A stretch of DNA of 64,000 nt from Blastobasis lacticolella. Lineage: Eukaryota; Arthropoda; Insecta; Lepidoptera; Blastobasidae. The DNA is taken from the NCBI GenBank assembly GCA_905147135.1, contig LR990043.1, forward strand, positions 4,499,057-4,563,056, read 5' to 3'. Shown in pieces: positions 11,550 to 24,124 of the stretch; within the stretch, counting starts at the first letter, position 1; each line of letters begins with the position of its first letter. Below the pieces are notes generated by a model that was given only the letters and a program-made list of their open reading frames with translations, had not been told where the DNA came from and ran no database searches. A program made the position numbers and the translations under genes.

Positions 11550-12420
11550 CTCGGTTATTAAGGCCGAATAAATAAATAATAATGGAGAAACTGGAGAAGA
11601 AAGAAGTAATTTATTTTTTGAAATATTGTATAAACGAGAAAGCTAAGGGAAATATTTTATTTGTAAACTAAGCTAAGCCAATTCATGACAATCGTATTCG
11701 ATTGAATTTTGGTAAAAAAAGTGTCAATAAAACAAATTCGGATTAGGTTAGGAACGTCATATTGGGTTAGGTTAGAAAGAGGGTTATGTTAGGAATGAAA
11801 AATAACCCGCTACCGAGTTTAGCTTTTCGGGTCAGGTTAGGACTAATTGGTTTAGATGCCTATAAGTCCCTAAAATTAAATACAAAGTATAAGGGTTAAA
11901 TTTTGCCTCTTTAACTAAATGTAATTTTTTGAAAGGAGTTGTTATAACCATTAACGAGAAATTGAAAAATGTGATTGTCCTATGAAAATTAAAGTTTACA
12001 TCATGATCGCCATACAAAACGCCATTTCCCAATCTACTTATACAATTATAAGCCTGCGTAATTAGTCCAAACATTAATCCAATTGGACTCGTCCAACCGA
12101 ACCAAAGAACACAATCCCTTAATGCGACCTTTCCAGATTGTCCCAAATGTACGAACTGATGGCGTAAAAATGGCTTTCCATAACGCAGTCGAGCATGCCT
12201 TGTTTGCTAGGAAGCGCAGTTTGCATACCGAATCGGGAGGTCTGCTGGGAATTTTTTCGGGAAACACGACCGGTTAAAAGGAAGACAAGAGCTTAATGTT
12301 TTGTCGCACAATAAAGATAACAAAGTTTATCGTATTATAAATAATATTGTTTATGGTACTGCAAAACGGAGTGTTTTTGAGATAAAACATATCTAAAGAT
12401 TAGAATTTCTTAGGTATATT
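11550..12420. other. no recognisable gene
   Basis: Includes the short direct repeat 'ggttaggttag'-type run near 11745-11850. No exon supported; frames of 60-100 codons carry no motif. Confidence 0.45.
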
Positions 12421-12427
12421 CTTGGCC

Positions 12428-12695
12428 ATCCAAGGGGCTTCGGTGGCTGAGTGGTTAAGGTATCTTGCCTCTTGTAGGAACCTTCGATTTTGATCCTAAT
12501 GATATGTTTAGTTAGTCATGGTTACCATGATCCAATCTGGTCAGGTTCTCCTGATAGCAGGGTCACGGAGGTCAGATGGCAGTCGCCCCCCTGAACTTAC
12601 CTGATCTGCAAAATCCTGGATCATGGTCAAGGCGGAAAACGAGCCATCGTGCGCGAGAGCACAACCGGGATATTAACGGCAAGATGATTATATTT
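12428..12695 (+). mobile_element. tRNA-derived SINE, family B, internally deleted
   Basis: Head 'ttcggtggctgagtggttaa' (A-box-like), degenerate B box, then the family B body: 'catgatccaatctggtcaggtt', 'gcagggtcacggaggtcagatggcagtcg', 'ctggatcatggtcaaggcgga' and 'gcgcgagagcacaaccggga', ending cggcaagatgatta. The segment between head and body ('acattagttgaatactaaccg...') is missing. Confidence 0.8.
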
Positions 12696-13386
12696 TTATT
12701 TATTCTTGGCTATCCAAGATCGTCCATTTATGACTTCGCTTTTTTTTATATGGCTGGTGACTGCACGCGGCGGTAAAACGGCCTATGTATCAGTTTTTTA
12801 GTTAGAGAAATAGGTATCTTAGAAGAAACTAACCAACCACTTTGCGTCTCTGTTTGGTAATCCTTAGGCATTCCACCGAAGCTTTGTGGAACCGCCAACA
12901 AACGCACAGAATCCGCAACCCGAAAATACGTCAAAGAGCATGGAATGTATCACAAATTACATTTCCCTCCGAAACCGGGGCATCGGCAAAGGCTCGCACA
13001 GTGGTACTTCCGTTATTAATGGACGGATGGACAAACATTTTCCTCTCATAAGTGTGGCGATGGACGCAGCCCGAATAATCTATTAGATTCCAAAATAGCT
13101 CGCTGCCATCGGAGCACGAAGGTCTTGAGGGATGAAATTGTGCAAATACCGCGGTTTCGCCACCGAGAGTGGTCCGAACACTCCGAAGATTCCCCTTCAG
13201 TTGATTTTGGGGTGTATAGGTTTCACACTAAGTTCAACAAAGCTTACTTTGGAGTTATCTGGCAGAAACTGTTAGAATATAGAATAATAGGTGCCTACTC
13301 GTGCGAATCTGTTTTTATTACAGGAAACCCAAATGCATGACTCGTACCTAGATGTAATGGGTGACAGGACCTACCGCGTTCCTCCT

Positions 13387-13800
13387 AGGATGCGCCGGTA
13401 GCCTATTGGGGCCCGACTCGTAAGCAGAGGTACCGAGTTCGATTTCGAGTGCCGCATTGTACGTAGCATATTATTGTCTTTTTCTGAGTTATGTTTCTTA
13501 TGTAGGTAGATCATCATCATCATCATACGAGCGGCTCCCTATCCCGGCTTCTGCCAGTGTCCGCTTTCTGAAGCATTCTCCTTCAATCCGTAGATACATT
13601 AGTTAAACATTAACCGATGCTCTTATGGTGAGAGAAACCATCGCAAGGGTATCTACACACTCGGGTGTAACCGTGACCTAATCAGGTCAAGTTCCACTGA
13701 TAACAGGGTCACGAAAATCAGATGGCAGTCGCTCATCTGTAGTTACCTGATATGCCAAACCCAGGATCACGGTCAAGGCGGACCAAGTAAATAAAGTACT
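13387..13800 (+). mobile_element. tRNA-derived SINE, family B, with a nested LINE tail
   Basis: Head at 13387-13460 (B box 'gagttcgattt'), the 'ctgagttatgt' block at about 13485, then the body from 'acattagttaaacattaacc' at 13598 through 'ggatcacggtcaaggcgga' at 13785. About 100 bp at 13497-13597 interrupt the element: the reverse complement of a LINE tail (read on the minus strand as 'ggcagaagccgggatagg..(GAT)n'), matching tails at 20835-21050 and 37480-37660. Confidence 0.75.
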
Positions 13801-14285
13801 CTGTGCCCCAGTATGTGCTATTGACTTTGAATTAAAATCACTAGGCAGCTTCACATTTTTTATCAACGCCTGTAAAATTTAGGTACCACTCACCGCAATG
13901 GAAGGAGGAAATAAAACGGAACGAACGGTAGAAAATACATTCCAAGGTCAAGCACCCTCATAAAGCACTCCATTCTTGCGGTAATTTCGGCCAAAAATAG
14001 TGCTCAAAAGATAATTTTATCCAATTTGGCAACGAGCTCAAAGCCGAAATCTATTAGCGACATTCTCACTAATGGAGCTCTAATGTATCTCGTCACACGA
14101 ACATGTTTAGATGTGCTCGATCCGCTGTCTGTAGGGTACACTGTCTCACAAAGTGTAATGTGAAACAACAGGCCGAATTTCGAGTACTGTGTGTGTAGGA
14201 ATCACACCAAGATCAGATAAGTATAGTATGTATTAATTGTATATTAGGTTTCTGGTAGGCGATTGCAAGCAGTTTACAATTGGAA
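13801..14285. other. no recognisable gene
   Basis: Nothing supported. Confidence 0.45.
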
Positions 14286-14287
14286 TA

Positions 14288-14465
14288 CAGTTGCACCTGA
14301 GTGGTTTAGTTGGTTGCAGAGTTGCGAGCAGAAATTGAAATGATGAATTTTTATTTCTGTTACGGGTCTGGGAAAGTAAATCTAGTTTATCAGTTATCTA
14401 ACACCCATAACACAAGCTTTGCTTACTTTGGGGCTAGATGGCGCTGTGTGAATTTATCCAAGAAT
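14288..14465 (+). mobile_element. tRNA-derived SINE, family A, internally deleted
   Basis: A-box region present (cacctgagtggtttagttggt) but the B box is deleted. Body blocks 'gaaatgatgaatttttatttctgttacggg', 'cacccataacacaagctttgc' and 'agatggcgctgtgtgaattta' are intact. Without a B box it could not be a source gene. Confidence 0.8.
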
Positions 14466-15088
14466 ATTATCATTTATTTATTTTTATTTCCTAATGGGGT
14501 ACATTTTTACCATAATGTCTACATTTGGGTGGTTGGAGATCGTTGTGTTAAAAAAGAAAATAGTTCTCCCCATATTCTGGTCTACGGGGGTTCTAGCTGG
14601 TCTGTCTTTAATACATACAGTTGATGCAATGTTCTATTCTCCCAGAGCGCAGACCTGACTAGGCCATAAAAAAGCCTTTCCCAAAGTAAAATGCTACAGT
14701 CTGATGCTCCAATTTACTAATTTACACCCTGTGTAAGGAGGGATACCAATGTAATTAATGTATTACAAAATGAGGTCTCCATTTGTATGGCCTATCTGGA
14801 AGTAGAGCCTTTCTCCCTGTGAGAGCGTACCTAAATTATTCCTTCGAGCCGTAATTCGGTAATGAGGCTAGTCTGGCCGCGGGAGACGCTTTTTCCAGCC
14901 CAATTGGGCTTTCTCTGATGAACTTAGCACGAATAAAATTGAATTTGAAACCTGCATCGACCGGTGAATTTCGAGGTGAAATTGACTGACGTCTGAAGTA
15001 AAATATGTCAAGTCAAATGGTGCAAATCATAGGTACTTATAGATTAGGCCGTGTGGTGTCCGGCAAAGTAGAATAGCACCGAACTCCT
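14466..15088. other. no recognisable gene
   Basis: No feature supported. Confidence 0.45.
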
Positions 15089-15089
15089 T

Positions 15090-15290
15090 ACAATCATGGG
15101 TGTCGTTTTTGACGCAAAAGATCTAGAGCGATCGTTAACTGGAAAATGGGCAGCAGCGTTTTCCATTGTTTTATTTATAACGCTGCGATCTCCAACCCCC
15201 CTGCCAAGCGTGGAGATTGTGGCAATAACCTCCCCTTTCGTGGAAGAGGCCCTAAGTCTTGCAGTGAACACACTATAACATAAATAATTT
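15090..15290 (+). repeat. interspersed retro-repeat (copy 1 of block 'gggtgtcgt')
   Basis: About 85% similar to 56985-57207, sharing 'gcaaaagatcta', 'tggaaaatgggcagcagc', 'ctgcgatctccaacc' and 'aagcgtggagatt'. In the second copy the block is bounded by target duplications and ends in (GAT)n, so it is a retroposed LINE 3' end or a SINE. This copy lacks the GAT tail. Confidence 0.65.
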
Positions 15291-18180
15291 TGAAACTGTG
15301 AAGATAAGTGGTAAACAGATAAATTAAATTCGAGAGTAGGTAGTACATGATAGAACAAAAGTTCGACCTAACACAGTCTTACATCCCCGAGTCTAAATAA
15401 AGACAAAGCGCTACCGTCATTATCGGTTGGAACGAATTCAATTTAAACAATCCAATATACCTCGATCTCGTCACTAGGGGAGAGTAAAACTTCAGCCAGA
15501 CAGACCAAGACTAAAAATCAGACCAAAATTCAATATGTCTTGGTCTGTCGCAATATACTGGTTGCGAATTAGACATTCTAATAAGTTCTGTGTAGTCTTA
15601 TAAAACAAGATATATCTGTCCAGAATATCAGCCCACAACATTTGAAGGATTTTTGGAAATTGGCACAGGAAGAAAAATTGAAAACGAGAATACTGAATCT
15701 TAAAATTTCCAAAGGAAGAGGAGTAGAAAACGGGAAAACGGAATCTTTTTTAGTCGAGGGAATACAAGAATGTATCGATTTTCTTATTAATATTATCTTT
15801 ATTTCTATTATCATAGTTTAATATCCTAAGAATAGATACACTTCTGTATGACGTCACTGTTCTGCAGAAGGAAAATGTGGACAAAAGATAACTAAGTAAT
15901 GATACTGTATTATTACTTGGTTAAGTTCAGAATTTAATACAGCGTTAAAGCACACACGGCTCATCCCTACGTCCCCACTGCTGCCGAGCTAAGAGGCCCA
16001 ATAAATATGCAATGAACCGAGCCATCGGAACGATCAATCCATGCCAACACAAAGTGCAAACTGTTTATCATAATCTTCTTTCGTGAGACAAGTGATCTTC
16101 AGTAAATGGTAGCATTTAGTTCGTTGTTTCAAGAATCACTGCGTGGTATCGTCATCAATAGTATATAATCAGCCAATTTTGAGGAACAGGACTAGTTGCA
16201 AATCTTGGTGAGATTCTGCAGGATTTCACGGCTTTCATTCTTTGGACGACATACTTCAGGCAACTCTTCGAACCTCTATTCTGAGTTAGGTTTCTTCACA
16301 ATATTTCCTTCACCGTAAAAGCTTCAATCGGTAAAGGTATAAGTCTCTTGTATATCTATGTATATAGTGCCTGCGCAACCATTTAAATTGCCAACCAATT
16401 ATTCCTCTGACGTATGCCATGGTAAGTCTGATGTTGATAAATGGTAAGACATTGAAAAAGTAAAGAATTCAGCTGATATTAGAATTTCAGAACCAATCCT
16501 TAGCAGTTCGTTAGGTTTAAACTCAATTGTTTGGAATACGACTCCGCTATTCAATTTGTAACACAATTTATCGAATCAATTCGGTGGATACAATTTGAAT
16601 AGTAATGAATATGTAATGAATTAGAACAAGTGTTTAACCAGAATCAGTGCCAGCCTACAATGGAATTGTAGGCAGAGTTACAAACAATTCAACTTCAGTC
16701 TCAAGTCCTCATTGTGCAATTTCTCAATCTCAACCCTGTTCAAATTAAACCGGCAGGTTGTTCCTGGAATTGAGGTGTTAGTATCTATATATCAAGGTGG
16801 TTGGTAAGACATTGTAAAGCCGAAGGAGTTTGTTAGATAAGTAGTTGTATTTCGGTATGGACGATACAGTAGCCAATGTAATATAGGCATGTGACATACG
16901 AGTACAAGCTAGGTAAGAACACCAACAAATTTTTCTTGGTTTAATGCTTGTTACACTAGAAACATCAAGAAGTTAATTTCCGTGCTTTTTATGTATTTAA
17001 AATAAAATATATTAGTGTTATTTGGGGTCTTGTTTAGTGGAGTGACAATGTTTTCGGACAAAGCTCCTTAAATAAAGATGATATCTACATCACAATCACA
17101 GCAACCTTCGTGGTCCTCCGGCGTGAACAGAATCAAAGTCAACTCAACCCAAATTGAAAAGGTCTGGAGACAATAAATTAATTTAGTTGCATTAACACGG
17201 ATACCGTTAGGTCCTCACAGACCTCCGTATTAATTTTCAGAGGCTTTGTTCCTTCGTAATTAGACGGGAGGGCGCTGGGAGGGCCCAAAAGAAATGTTGG
17301 TTGAGAGCCCCTCATTAGTGAGGCGCCTCTGCTTTTGACACAGTGCCCCGACAGAACCAGCAAAACAGGTCGCATTTTTGACGTGAAATGTTCAGAAACC
17401 AATCTCATATACAGTCTGTCAAAATAAGGCGAACCCCATTTTTGGGATGATTTGTTTAGAAGTCAGTCTAAAACATACTCTTATACGGACACAATTTATT
17501 CAACTACACAAAAAATTTGTTGCTGGTCTCAAAGTTTGAAGACAGTAGGTACTTATTAGCTATCTGGCTGGCCCTTGGCTACCTGAACGGCAAACCTCAT
17601 GGTTCTCTATGAGAGTACTCAGTAGATCCTGGCTAAATCGGAGTTGGAGCAGTGGTGGGTCCAATGATTGATGAACCTTTATTCATTACCAAAGTAGGTA
17701 TGCATTTATATACTCGCAAAGAATAGCTATCAGCGAGATGCTAGGAATGAAAAAATACGACCATCAACTGCCACAAAAATCCCGAACTATAAAACGGGCG
17801 ATCATCATTATTCGAAGATAAATGATTGGGATCTCTTATTTTCAAATCACTTTACTGAGTGGTATGGTATAGCTGTTTCAGAACCGGGACTGTGCCTCTA
17901 CGTATCAACATAACGAACCGTCGGACTGACGGTTTTTTCCAACGTATTTCGTTGTAAACTTCGCGAGGCCACAATAAATGAGGTTTTATTTAATTCCGTT
18001 GCGCTGGGCCCTGTTTGTTACAGATTAGTACAATGGACTTGTGAAAGTTTTGTGTGCCCAACTACACGCAGTAGGACGAACATGCCTCGTTTCTACTCTT
18101 AGTACAGCGCCACAATATGGAGGCGACGTCATTCGTCCGCTTTGAATTTTGTGCTTCGGAAAGCTTTGACCGGAATAAAA
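15291..18180. other. no recognisable gene
   Basis: Nearly 3 kb of AT-rich DNA with no exon, no long frame and no copy of the other families. The 76-codon minus frame at 17178-17408 has no motif. Confidence 0.5.
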
Positions 18181-18184
18181 CACG

Positions 18185-18435
18185 GATTCAGTTGGTTAAC
18201 ATGATCTGTGATCATGATGATCGTTTCCTGGCCGAGCAGAAATTAAAATTATGATTTTTCGTTTCTGTTACGGCTCTGGGTGTAGTATGTGTAATAAGTT
18301 TTTTTTTAAAGTACGATTAGGTTTGCATTGAAATATAAAGAGTAAGAAGTATATATTAAAGTATATAAGTAGTTATCAGTTATCTAACACCCATAACACA
18401 AGCTTAGCTTACTTTGGGACTAGAATGCGGTGTGC
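18185..18435 (+). mobile_element. tRNA-derived SINE, family A, degenerate
   Basis: A-box half retained (gattcagttggttaacatg), B box lost. Body 'gagcagaaattaaaattatgatttttcg', 'agttatctaacacccataac' and a damaged end (agaatgcggtgtg) remain. An extra segment of about 40 bp sits in the linker. An old copy. Confidence 0.7.
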
Positions 18436-18990
18436 AAAAGGTATCACGTCAAGGTATCAAGGCACGTCATTTTCTACCTATAAGACTCGCGATGGAGAGG
18501 ATAATATAAATATGCCGCAAGGAGAAATACAGACATTGTTGCAAAAGTGCTTGCAAGAAACATGGTGAATCCTTAGAAGGCTTACTAAACCGTGTGAGAA
18601 GCAGCGTCGCAGGCGCTACTAAAACATAAATGATAAGTCGTAAACATGTTTAATACGCGTATACCTGCCCTATTGAATATAAATTTGATGTATATTTTAA
18701 CGGCATATACTGAAAATTGTGTATTTTATGCGCACTTTGGTGGCTTACCTATATCTACGCATAATAATTTAATATAGATCTATTAGTTTGTCCACTTTGA
18801 TATGGAACTTTACTGAACTATTACATTTCTGTTTCGAATCGAACCCTTGTAATGCAGAACCGTGTTTAATGTAATTTTGTAATGGGAGCATTTACCCTTA
18901 TTAGTCGCTGTATTAGTATACCTACTAACAAATAACTATAAAACAAATCGACAGATAGTTTAGATAGTTCAACAAATAGTTTTTAATATT

Positions 18991-19578
18991 TGACGACCTG
19001 AGTGGTTCAGTTGATTTGGTTTAAATGCCGGTCTGCCACGCACAGGTCCCGGGTTCGATAACCTGCCAAGCAGAAATTGAAACGATAAATTTATATTTCT
19101 GTTACGGGTCTGAGTACTGTGTATAATACGAGTAAGTATGTGTTTTAAAACATGAGAGCGTCGGTGGCCGAACGGTTAGAGTATACGACTCGTAAGCCAG
19201 AGGTCCCGGGTTCGAATCCCGCTCCGGCCATGTACCAATGACTGTTTTCTGAGTTATGTACATTAGTTGAATACTAACCGATGCTCTTACGGTGAGGGAA
19301 AACATCGTGATGAAACACCATGATCCAATCTGGTCAGTTTCCCTTGTTAGCAGGGTCATGGAGGTCAGACGGCAGTCGCTCCACTGTAATTACCTGACCT
19401 GCCAAATCCTGGATCATGGTCAAGGCGGAGCTCGGGCCCTCGTGCGCGAGAGCACAACCGGGACATTAACGCCAAGATGATGATGATGATGTGTTTTAAA
19501 ACATGTTTATAAGTAGTTTATCAGTTATGTAACACCCATAACACAAGCTTTACTTACTTTGGCGGTTACTTGATTTAT
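18991..19578 (+). mobile_element. tRNA-derived SINE, family A, hosting a family B SINE
   Basis: The first part (18991-19154) has head, B-box-like 'gggttcgataacc' and body up to 'tgtgttttaaaacatg'. The second part resumes at 19490 with the same 16 bases and continues 'tttataagtagtttatcag..acacccataacacaagctt' to 19560. The 16-bp direct repeat is the target duplication of the inserted SINE. Confidence 0.88.
19155..19489 (+). mobile_element. tRNA-derived SINE, family B, near complete, with 16-bp target duplication
   Basis: Reference copy of family B here. The tRNA-like head (ggtggccgaacggttagag .. gtcccgggttcgaatcc) has both pol III boxes. The middle block starts 'ttctgagttatgtacatt', then come 'gctcttacggtgagggaaaa', 'gatccaatctggtcag', 'cagtcgctccactgtaatta' and 'gcgcgagagcacaaccggga', and a (GAT)n tail. 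It is flanked by the perfect repeat TGTGTTTTAAAACATG at 19139-19154 and 19490-19505. The GAT tail and target duplication indicate LINE-mediated retroposition. Confidence 0.93.
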
Positions 19579-19579
19579 C

Positions 19580-20830
19580 CAAGCATATTTATTTATAGGT
19601 AAATAAACATAATAGAGAATCTTTCATCAGTATGCTACCAACGTTCTAAGCTACTATGTAATAAGTAATAAGGCGACATGTAATAAGGCAGGACTGACAG
19701 TGGTGACTGACAGGGTGACAGTTTTGAGTAACTGATCGTCGTTGGCAACAAAAGGCCAAAAGACCGATCAACTAAACAATGCACAAAACTAAACTTTCTA
19801 TAAAATCGCCAAAATTGCCACAGACAGGTCACTGGAGACAATTTTTTTATTCCCGAATGGATCCCAGTATGGCCACGATCTTCAGACATGAAGGTGAGAG
19901 ACCTACCTATAACAAATTATAAGCAAGAACTGCCTATCGATGGGATGTTTCGCTCAACCTTCGGCAGTAATCAGGACAGCACATCTAAGATTGCGGCTAC
20001 AGATACGACGTTGATAGATCCCTCCCTTAGAAGTTGGACCATCATAAATAATTAAAATTTTGCAAAGGCGAAGTTTCCGAAGCAGAAAAGGTCCTACTCG
20101 GTACGAAAATTTGTAAGCAAATTGGTCTTCTCCAAGTTTTGCTGTGAATTTCGTTGGACCTACTTTAGCGCTTGTGACTTCGGAGTAAGGAAACTGAATA
20201 TTGGTTTCGAGTTTCTGCATAATATTTTTGGGGAATTATGTATGTTTACATTGTGTTTCCAGCGTTTAGTCCTGCATTAATTTAAATGTGTATATTGATC
20301 TGTTGTTTTTCATCTCAGAAACGACTAAATGCGCCTGTATGGCGTGGGAAGCACAGAAATCAAAGAAAGTAATGGGTAAATAGATCATACATAAAAATTT
20401 AGATTTTGGCTGCTACCTAAATGCATGAATCGTAGATGTTATGGGCAGTTACCGTGGGCTGACTGCTTGTTTGTAGTGACACACAACGCACGCAGTGGCG
20501 TAAAATAAAAAAAGACATGATCACAAAAAAAAGAAGGAAAGTATTTGTATTGGGAGAAGAGAAAATATTTAGATTCCTTCCTCAGCATAAACTCAAAACA
20601 AATTCCAAAACGATTATAATCTGAAAAAGTCGAAGTTTATTCAGAAAGGAAACCACAATAATACTAAATTGTCCTATCAAAAAAGGACAAAAAGGTTAGA
20701 CCGGCCCAAAACTCTTAACACTTTTCAACATGGACGCAAATCTGCGAACGCAATTGGATTCTAATTAAAATTTCCGAAAGCGTTCAACGGTTAACACAAA
20801 CGAGGTCGTTTTAGTAAGTTATGGGGAAGG
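19580..20830. other. no recognisable gene
   Basis: No feature supported. Confidence 0.45.
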
Positions 20831-20834
20831 GATG

Positions 20835-21050
20835 TCGGTCACAGCGGCGGTACAGTCAACGCAAACGCCATTATTCCATCGGATTGGTTTACCAAAAGGT
20901 ATGAAAGGATGGTTTGACATCGCTGAGTCGGATTCGAGAGATCGGCCTACGACGCGAGGATGCCGAAGACCAGGCATAGTGGAGAAGTATGAGTCGATAA
21001 GCGGACCCTGGCAGAAGCCGGTATAAACGCTAGGATGATGATGACGATTG
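20835..21050 (+). mobile_element. LINE 3' end with (GAT)n tail (family E)
   Basis: Ends with 'ccctggcagaagccggtataaacgctaggatgatgatgacga'. The 'tggcagaagccggga..gatgatgat' tail is shared with 13513-13580 (minus) and 37600-37660. Upstream codons are decayed. Confidence 0.55.
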
Positions 21051-21279
21051 GTTTACCGAAAGGCCAAACAAGTGTATCATATAAACTGTCACCAAAATGC
21101 AAAATGACTTTAATGTGGCTAAAAAACGAAACTGCCATGAAATTGTAAGGCATTTTGTACTTCTAGAACCCACCCACACAAAAGGATATGTAAGTAGGTC
21201 ACACAAAAAAACTTTTTTAGTACCAGGTTGTACACGGACAGACCAACGCTTTGTAGGTCTCCTATCCAATATTATTTAT

Positions 21280-21525
21280 TATGATCAATAACAATTTATG
21301 TTTATTTCCATTCAATTTATTTTTATTTTCATTCAATTTTATTTTATCTAATGTTTAATTTTTAGTTGACATTATGTATCTTTAATTGTTTTATGATTAT
21401 TTTGAATTTGACATTTATTTTACAGTATGACATTAATATATATTTAAACTACCTATTATTGACCTAAATGTATGGACATTGTCTGAAATAAATGATTTTT
21501 AATTTAATTTAATTTAAAATACCTC
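21280..21525 (+). repeat. probable LINE 3' untranslated region ending in (TTTAA)n
   Basis: Very AT-rich non-coding tract that ends 'gaaataaatgatttttaatttaatttaatttaa', a polyadenylation-like signal followed by a TTTAA tail. This is the usual end of a truncated LINE. Family not determinable. Confidence 0.45.
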
Positions 21526-21734
21526 GACTATCGCAACAAAGTGGATTTTTTCTTGTATTCGATGACGATGAAAAATTTTTTTGTGTTGTCGATAGGCTTG
21601 CATTTGACTGCATACAGTCTCATAGCAATCAATTACCTTTATCTACCTGTTATAGCCAATAGACCGTCGCGTCCAGCTCTTGAGCCACTGAACACCAATT
21701 CCAAAAGTGGACCGATCGGGAAAGTAGAATAAAC

Positions 21735-21960
21735 GTTCCACATATTTTACTAATGCCATACATGCTCCATCTTCGACCAGAATAACACCATGCTCCATGG
21801 GGTGGGGATTTGAGGAACCGTGGCTTTGGCAGTGGAGTGGCATTTGTCTTTTAGCTGCCAGAGCAACGTGTTATAGTGTTGCTAATATCTATAGGCAGTG
21901 GTGACCACTTTCGATCAGGTGGCCCGCTTGCCTGTTTGCATACCGTATGACATGAAAAAA
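21735..21960 (-). repeat. interspersed repeat, family D
   Basis: Reverse complement of the block at 57735-57990: shared 'gccacctgatgggaagtggtcacc', 'ctgcctatagacatt', 'ctccactgccaaagcc' and 'caccccatggagca'. Non-coding. The 'ggcccgcttgcctgtttgc' side points to a LINE 3' part common in Lepidoptera. A more distant relative lies at about 47880-48000. Confidence 0.6.
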
Positions 21961-22959
21961 AAGAGTAATAAAAAAGGATTACAGGCAAGTAAGACCATAC
22001 TTTAGTCATCAAATTAACTTAAAAGAAATATATTACGAGATTAGTAGTTTGTTAAACATTCAAAAGAGTTTGCGGACGGCGCTGCCAACTGAAACACAGT
22101 TTTTGTTAATTAGCAGAGTTGTTCGGATTCTCGCATCGGGTTCGTATATTTTGTGTTGCTGTCCTCCTACAAGGTGCATATACTATATGGTACGGCTTTC
22201 AAGAAGCTGCAAGGGCAGATCAAGATCAATCGTTGGAATAATCTTCGGTAGGAGAATTTTGTCACTATCACTACTGCTGGACATACGACTCCTCCATTGA
22301 GTGCTATTGCGCCCTGTACTGGCTTTGACCAGCGTCTGCCTGCCGCATTCCGTCGATAATCACCATTTGGATATAAAATGTTCATCTTACCATAAAGTAA
22401 ATACCAAGTATTTCAAAGCATATTTAATAGAAATTGATGTGAACCTCACACACATGGGTCAGTTTCGGTCACCTTTGGTGCTCGTAAATATGGTAATACC
22501 TACGCACCCGACTGTACCGGCACGCAACTTGAGTTTTTCTATCTTTATCCCTCCCGAGGGATGTCAGGAGACTCTTCTCAGGTCCACTAGTGAGGGTAGA
22601 CCCTTTCAACTCGTTACGACATTTCAGGTCAAGATGTTCCCATTATAACATTGGACGCTTCACAATCTACCCGGTAACGGATATATTGTTATAGAAATAT
22701 ATGTTTAGCTTATAAACCTAAACTCTGAAAAAAGTAATCTTATAAGTTTCGGGACTGGTTACACGGTGAAGGAAAACATAACGAGATACGTAACCTGTAT
22801 CTCTTAAAACAACATTCGAAGATGTGCATGAAACCCGCGAACTTCTTTCGCCAAGATTTGTGACAATAATGATGAATGATATTGCGTTGTATGTTGAACT
22901 GCGGGGTTAAAATCAAATTCCATCGACAACTTGATATCCTCCTGCAAAATTGTTCTACC

Positions 22960-23165
22960 GATCGGAAAACGCTTTCTCTCGAAAACACTGGACTTGTGGA
23001 ATGAGCTCCTTGCAGGATTTCCCTAGTGAGTACAACATAGTGCTTTCTACCGGGTCGGCAACGCTTAAAAGACCCCAGTGTTGCAAATGTCGAAAGGCTA
23101 CGGCAACTGCTTGGATACGTATTTGTACACCGCTACATATCCTGTTTAAAAAGTTGGCCACTAGT
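22960..23165 (+). mobile_element. LINE ORF2 C-terminal fragment
   Basis: Contains the 'cttgtggaatgagctccttgcaggatttccctagtgagtacaacatag' block (L-WNELLAG-FPSEYN in frame), then 'tcggcaacgct..aaaggc(t)a..ggcaactgctt'. The same order occurs at 39645-39880. This matches the end of a Jockey/CR1-like ORF2 ('lWNeLP..v...') plus its 3' untranslated region. Confidence 0.55.
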
Positions 23166-23199
23166 TTGTTTATCTTCTAAAATAAAAGATACGGTAAAG

Positions 23200-23540
23200 A
23201 CATGACATGACATCTGTATTATTTTATTGCGAATGATTTAATTATTATGAATGATTTTAGGTATTAATTTATTATAAATGATATAATTAATTCTATGACG
23301 TCGATATTGTAAATTTGAGTTAAATGTAATGTGCTTATAAAGGTACTTAATATGTAGCAACTTGCTACTTTGACGTGTAACTCTGTTACCAATAAAGAAT
23401 TTGTATGTGTTTTGGGTTGATTTCGATGCAGTGTCACCTTTGGACTTACAAAACGATATCGTGTCGTCCAGTCGCGTCGAGCAACGCAAACCGGCCGCAG
23501 GACTTCTGTCGGAACGCCGTCGTAACAACATTAATATTAA
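23200..23540. other. AT-rich tract, possible retroelement end; unresolved
   Basis: AT-rich, with 'gttaccaataaagaatttgta' (polyadenylation-like) at 23387-23408 and a GC-rich stretch after it. The layout resembles an LTR R/U5 region, but no second LTR, primer site or pol gene was found, so no element is called. Confidence 0.2.
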
Positions 23541-23989
23541 TGCGGGAACTTAGTGGATTATATTTTGGGAAGTTCCCAAGGTGAGTGCGCCGAGCGCGAT
23601 TATAACTCCCTTATGAATTCGATTTCATTGAGATTAGGGGCCGCATTACGGTTCGGTGGATATTTCCGTGAGGATCGTACGCAGGACGTGGGTACTGGGT
23701 ATCTGGGGATAGTTGGAGACGATGTCGTCGCGTGAAGGAAAGGGGTGTATCAGGATCATTGTCATCATGGTGGTGATATCAGTATTAGATCGTCCAGATA
23801 AATTAAAGAAAAGGTTCACATTTACTCCACTGTATTTATTCCAATTCATTTTTGCACATCACTTATAATTTCACTTGAAATCAGAGCAGTATCACAATGT
23901 AGGCAGTTGAGGTAATTAACTTTCTTATTTCAAAAGTTATTTTAAAATTACTTTATTTTTAAACGTAAATAACACTTTCTATAAACGAA

Positions 23990-24124
23990 ATGTGGAGACA
24001 GTTTCAAGACGCGTCACTCCTCGGCGGCGGTCGCGCCAAGACACCATAGCTTGACATACTTATACTGTAATTGACTTGTAATTAACAATTATCAATAAAA
24101 CATAAATGAATGAATGAATGAATG
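23990..24124 (+). mobile_element. Jockey-type LINE 3' untranslated end with (AATG)n tail
   Basis: 'cttgacatacttatactgtaattgacttgtaattaacaattatcaataaa' then AATG repeats. The same 50-base block and tail close the Jockey fragment at 62705-63315, so this is a strongly 5'-truncated copy of the same LINE family. Confidence 0.75.

Noticed and set aside
19155..19232. tRNA-like sequence with a plausible anticodon arm
   Set aside because: It is the head of SINE family B, proven by the target duplications around the whole 335-bp unit.
22301..22648. 115-codon plus-strand frame as a gene
   Set aside because: No ATG context, motif or splice sites; the opposite strand has an equally long frame.
23200..23540. 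solo LTR
   Set aside because: Polyadenylation-like signal only; no TG..CA ends, no target duplication, no second copy in the window.
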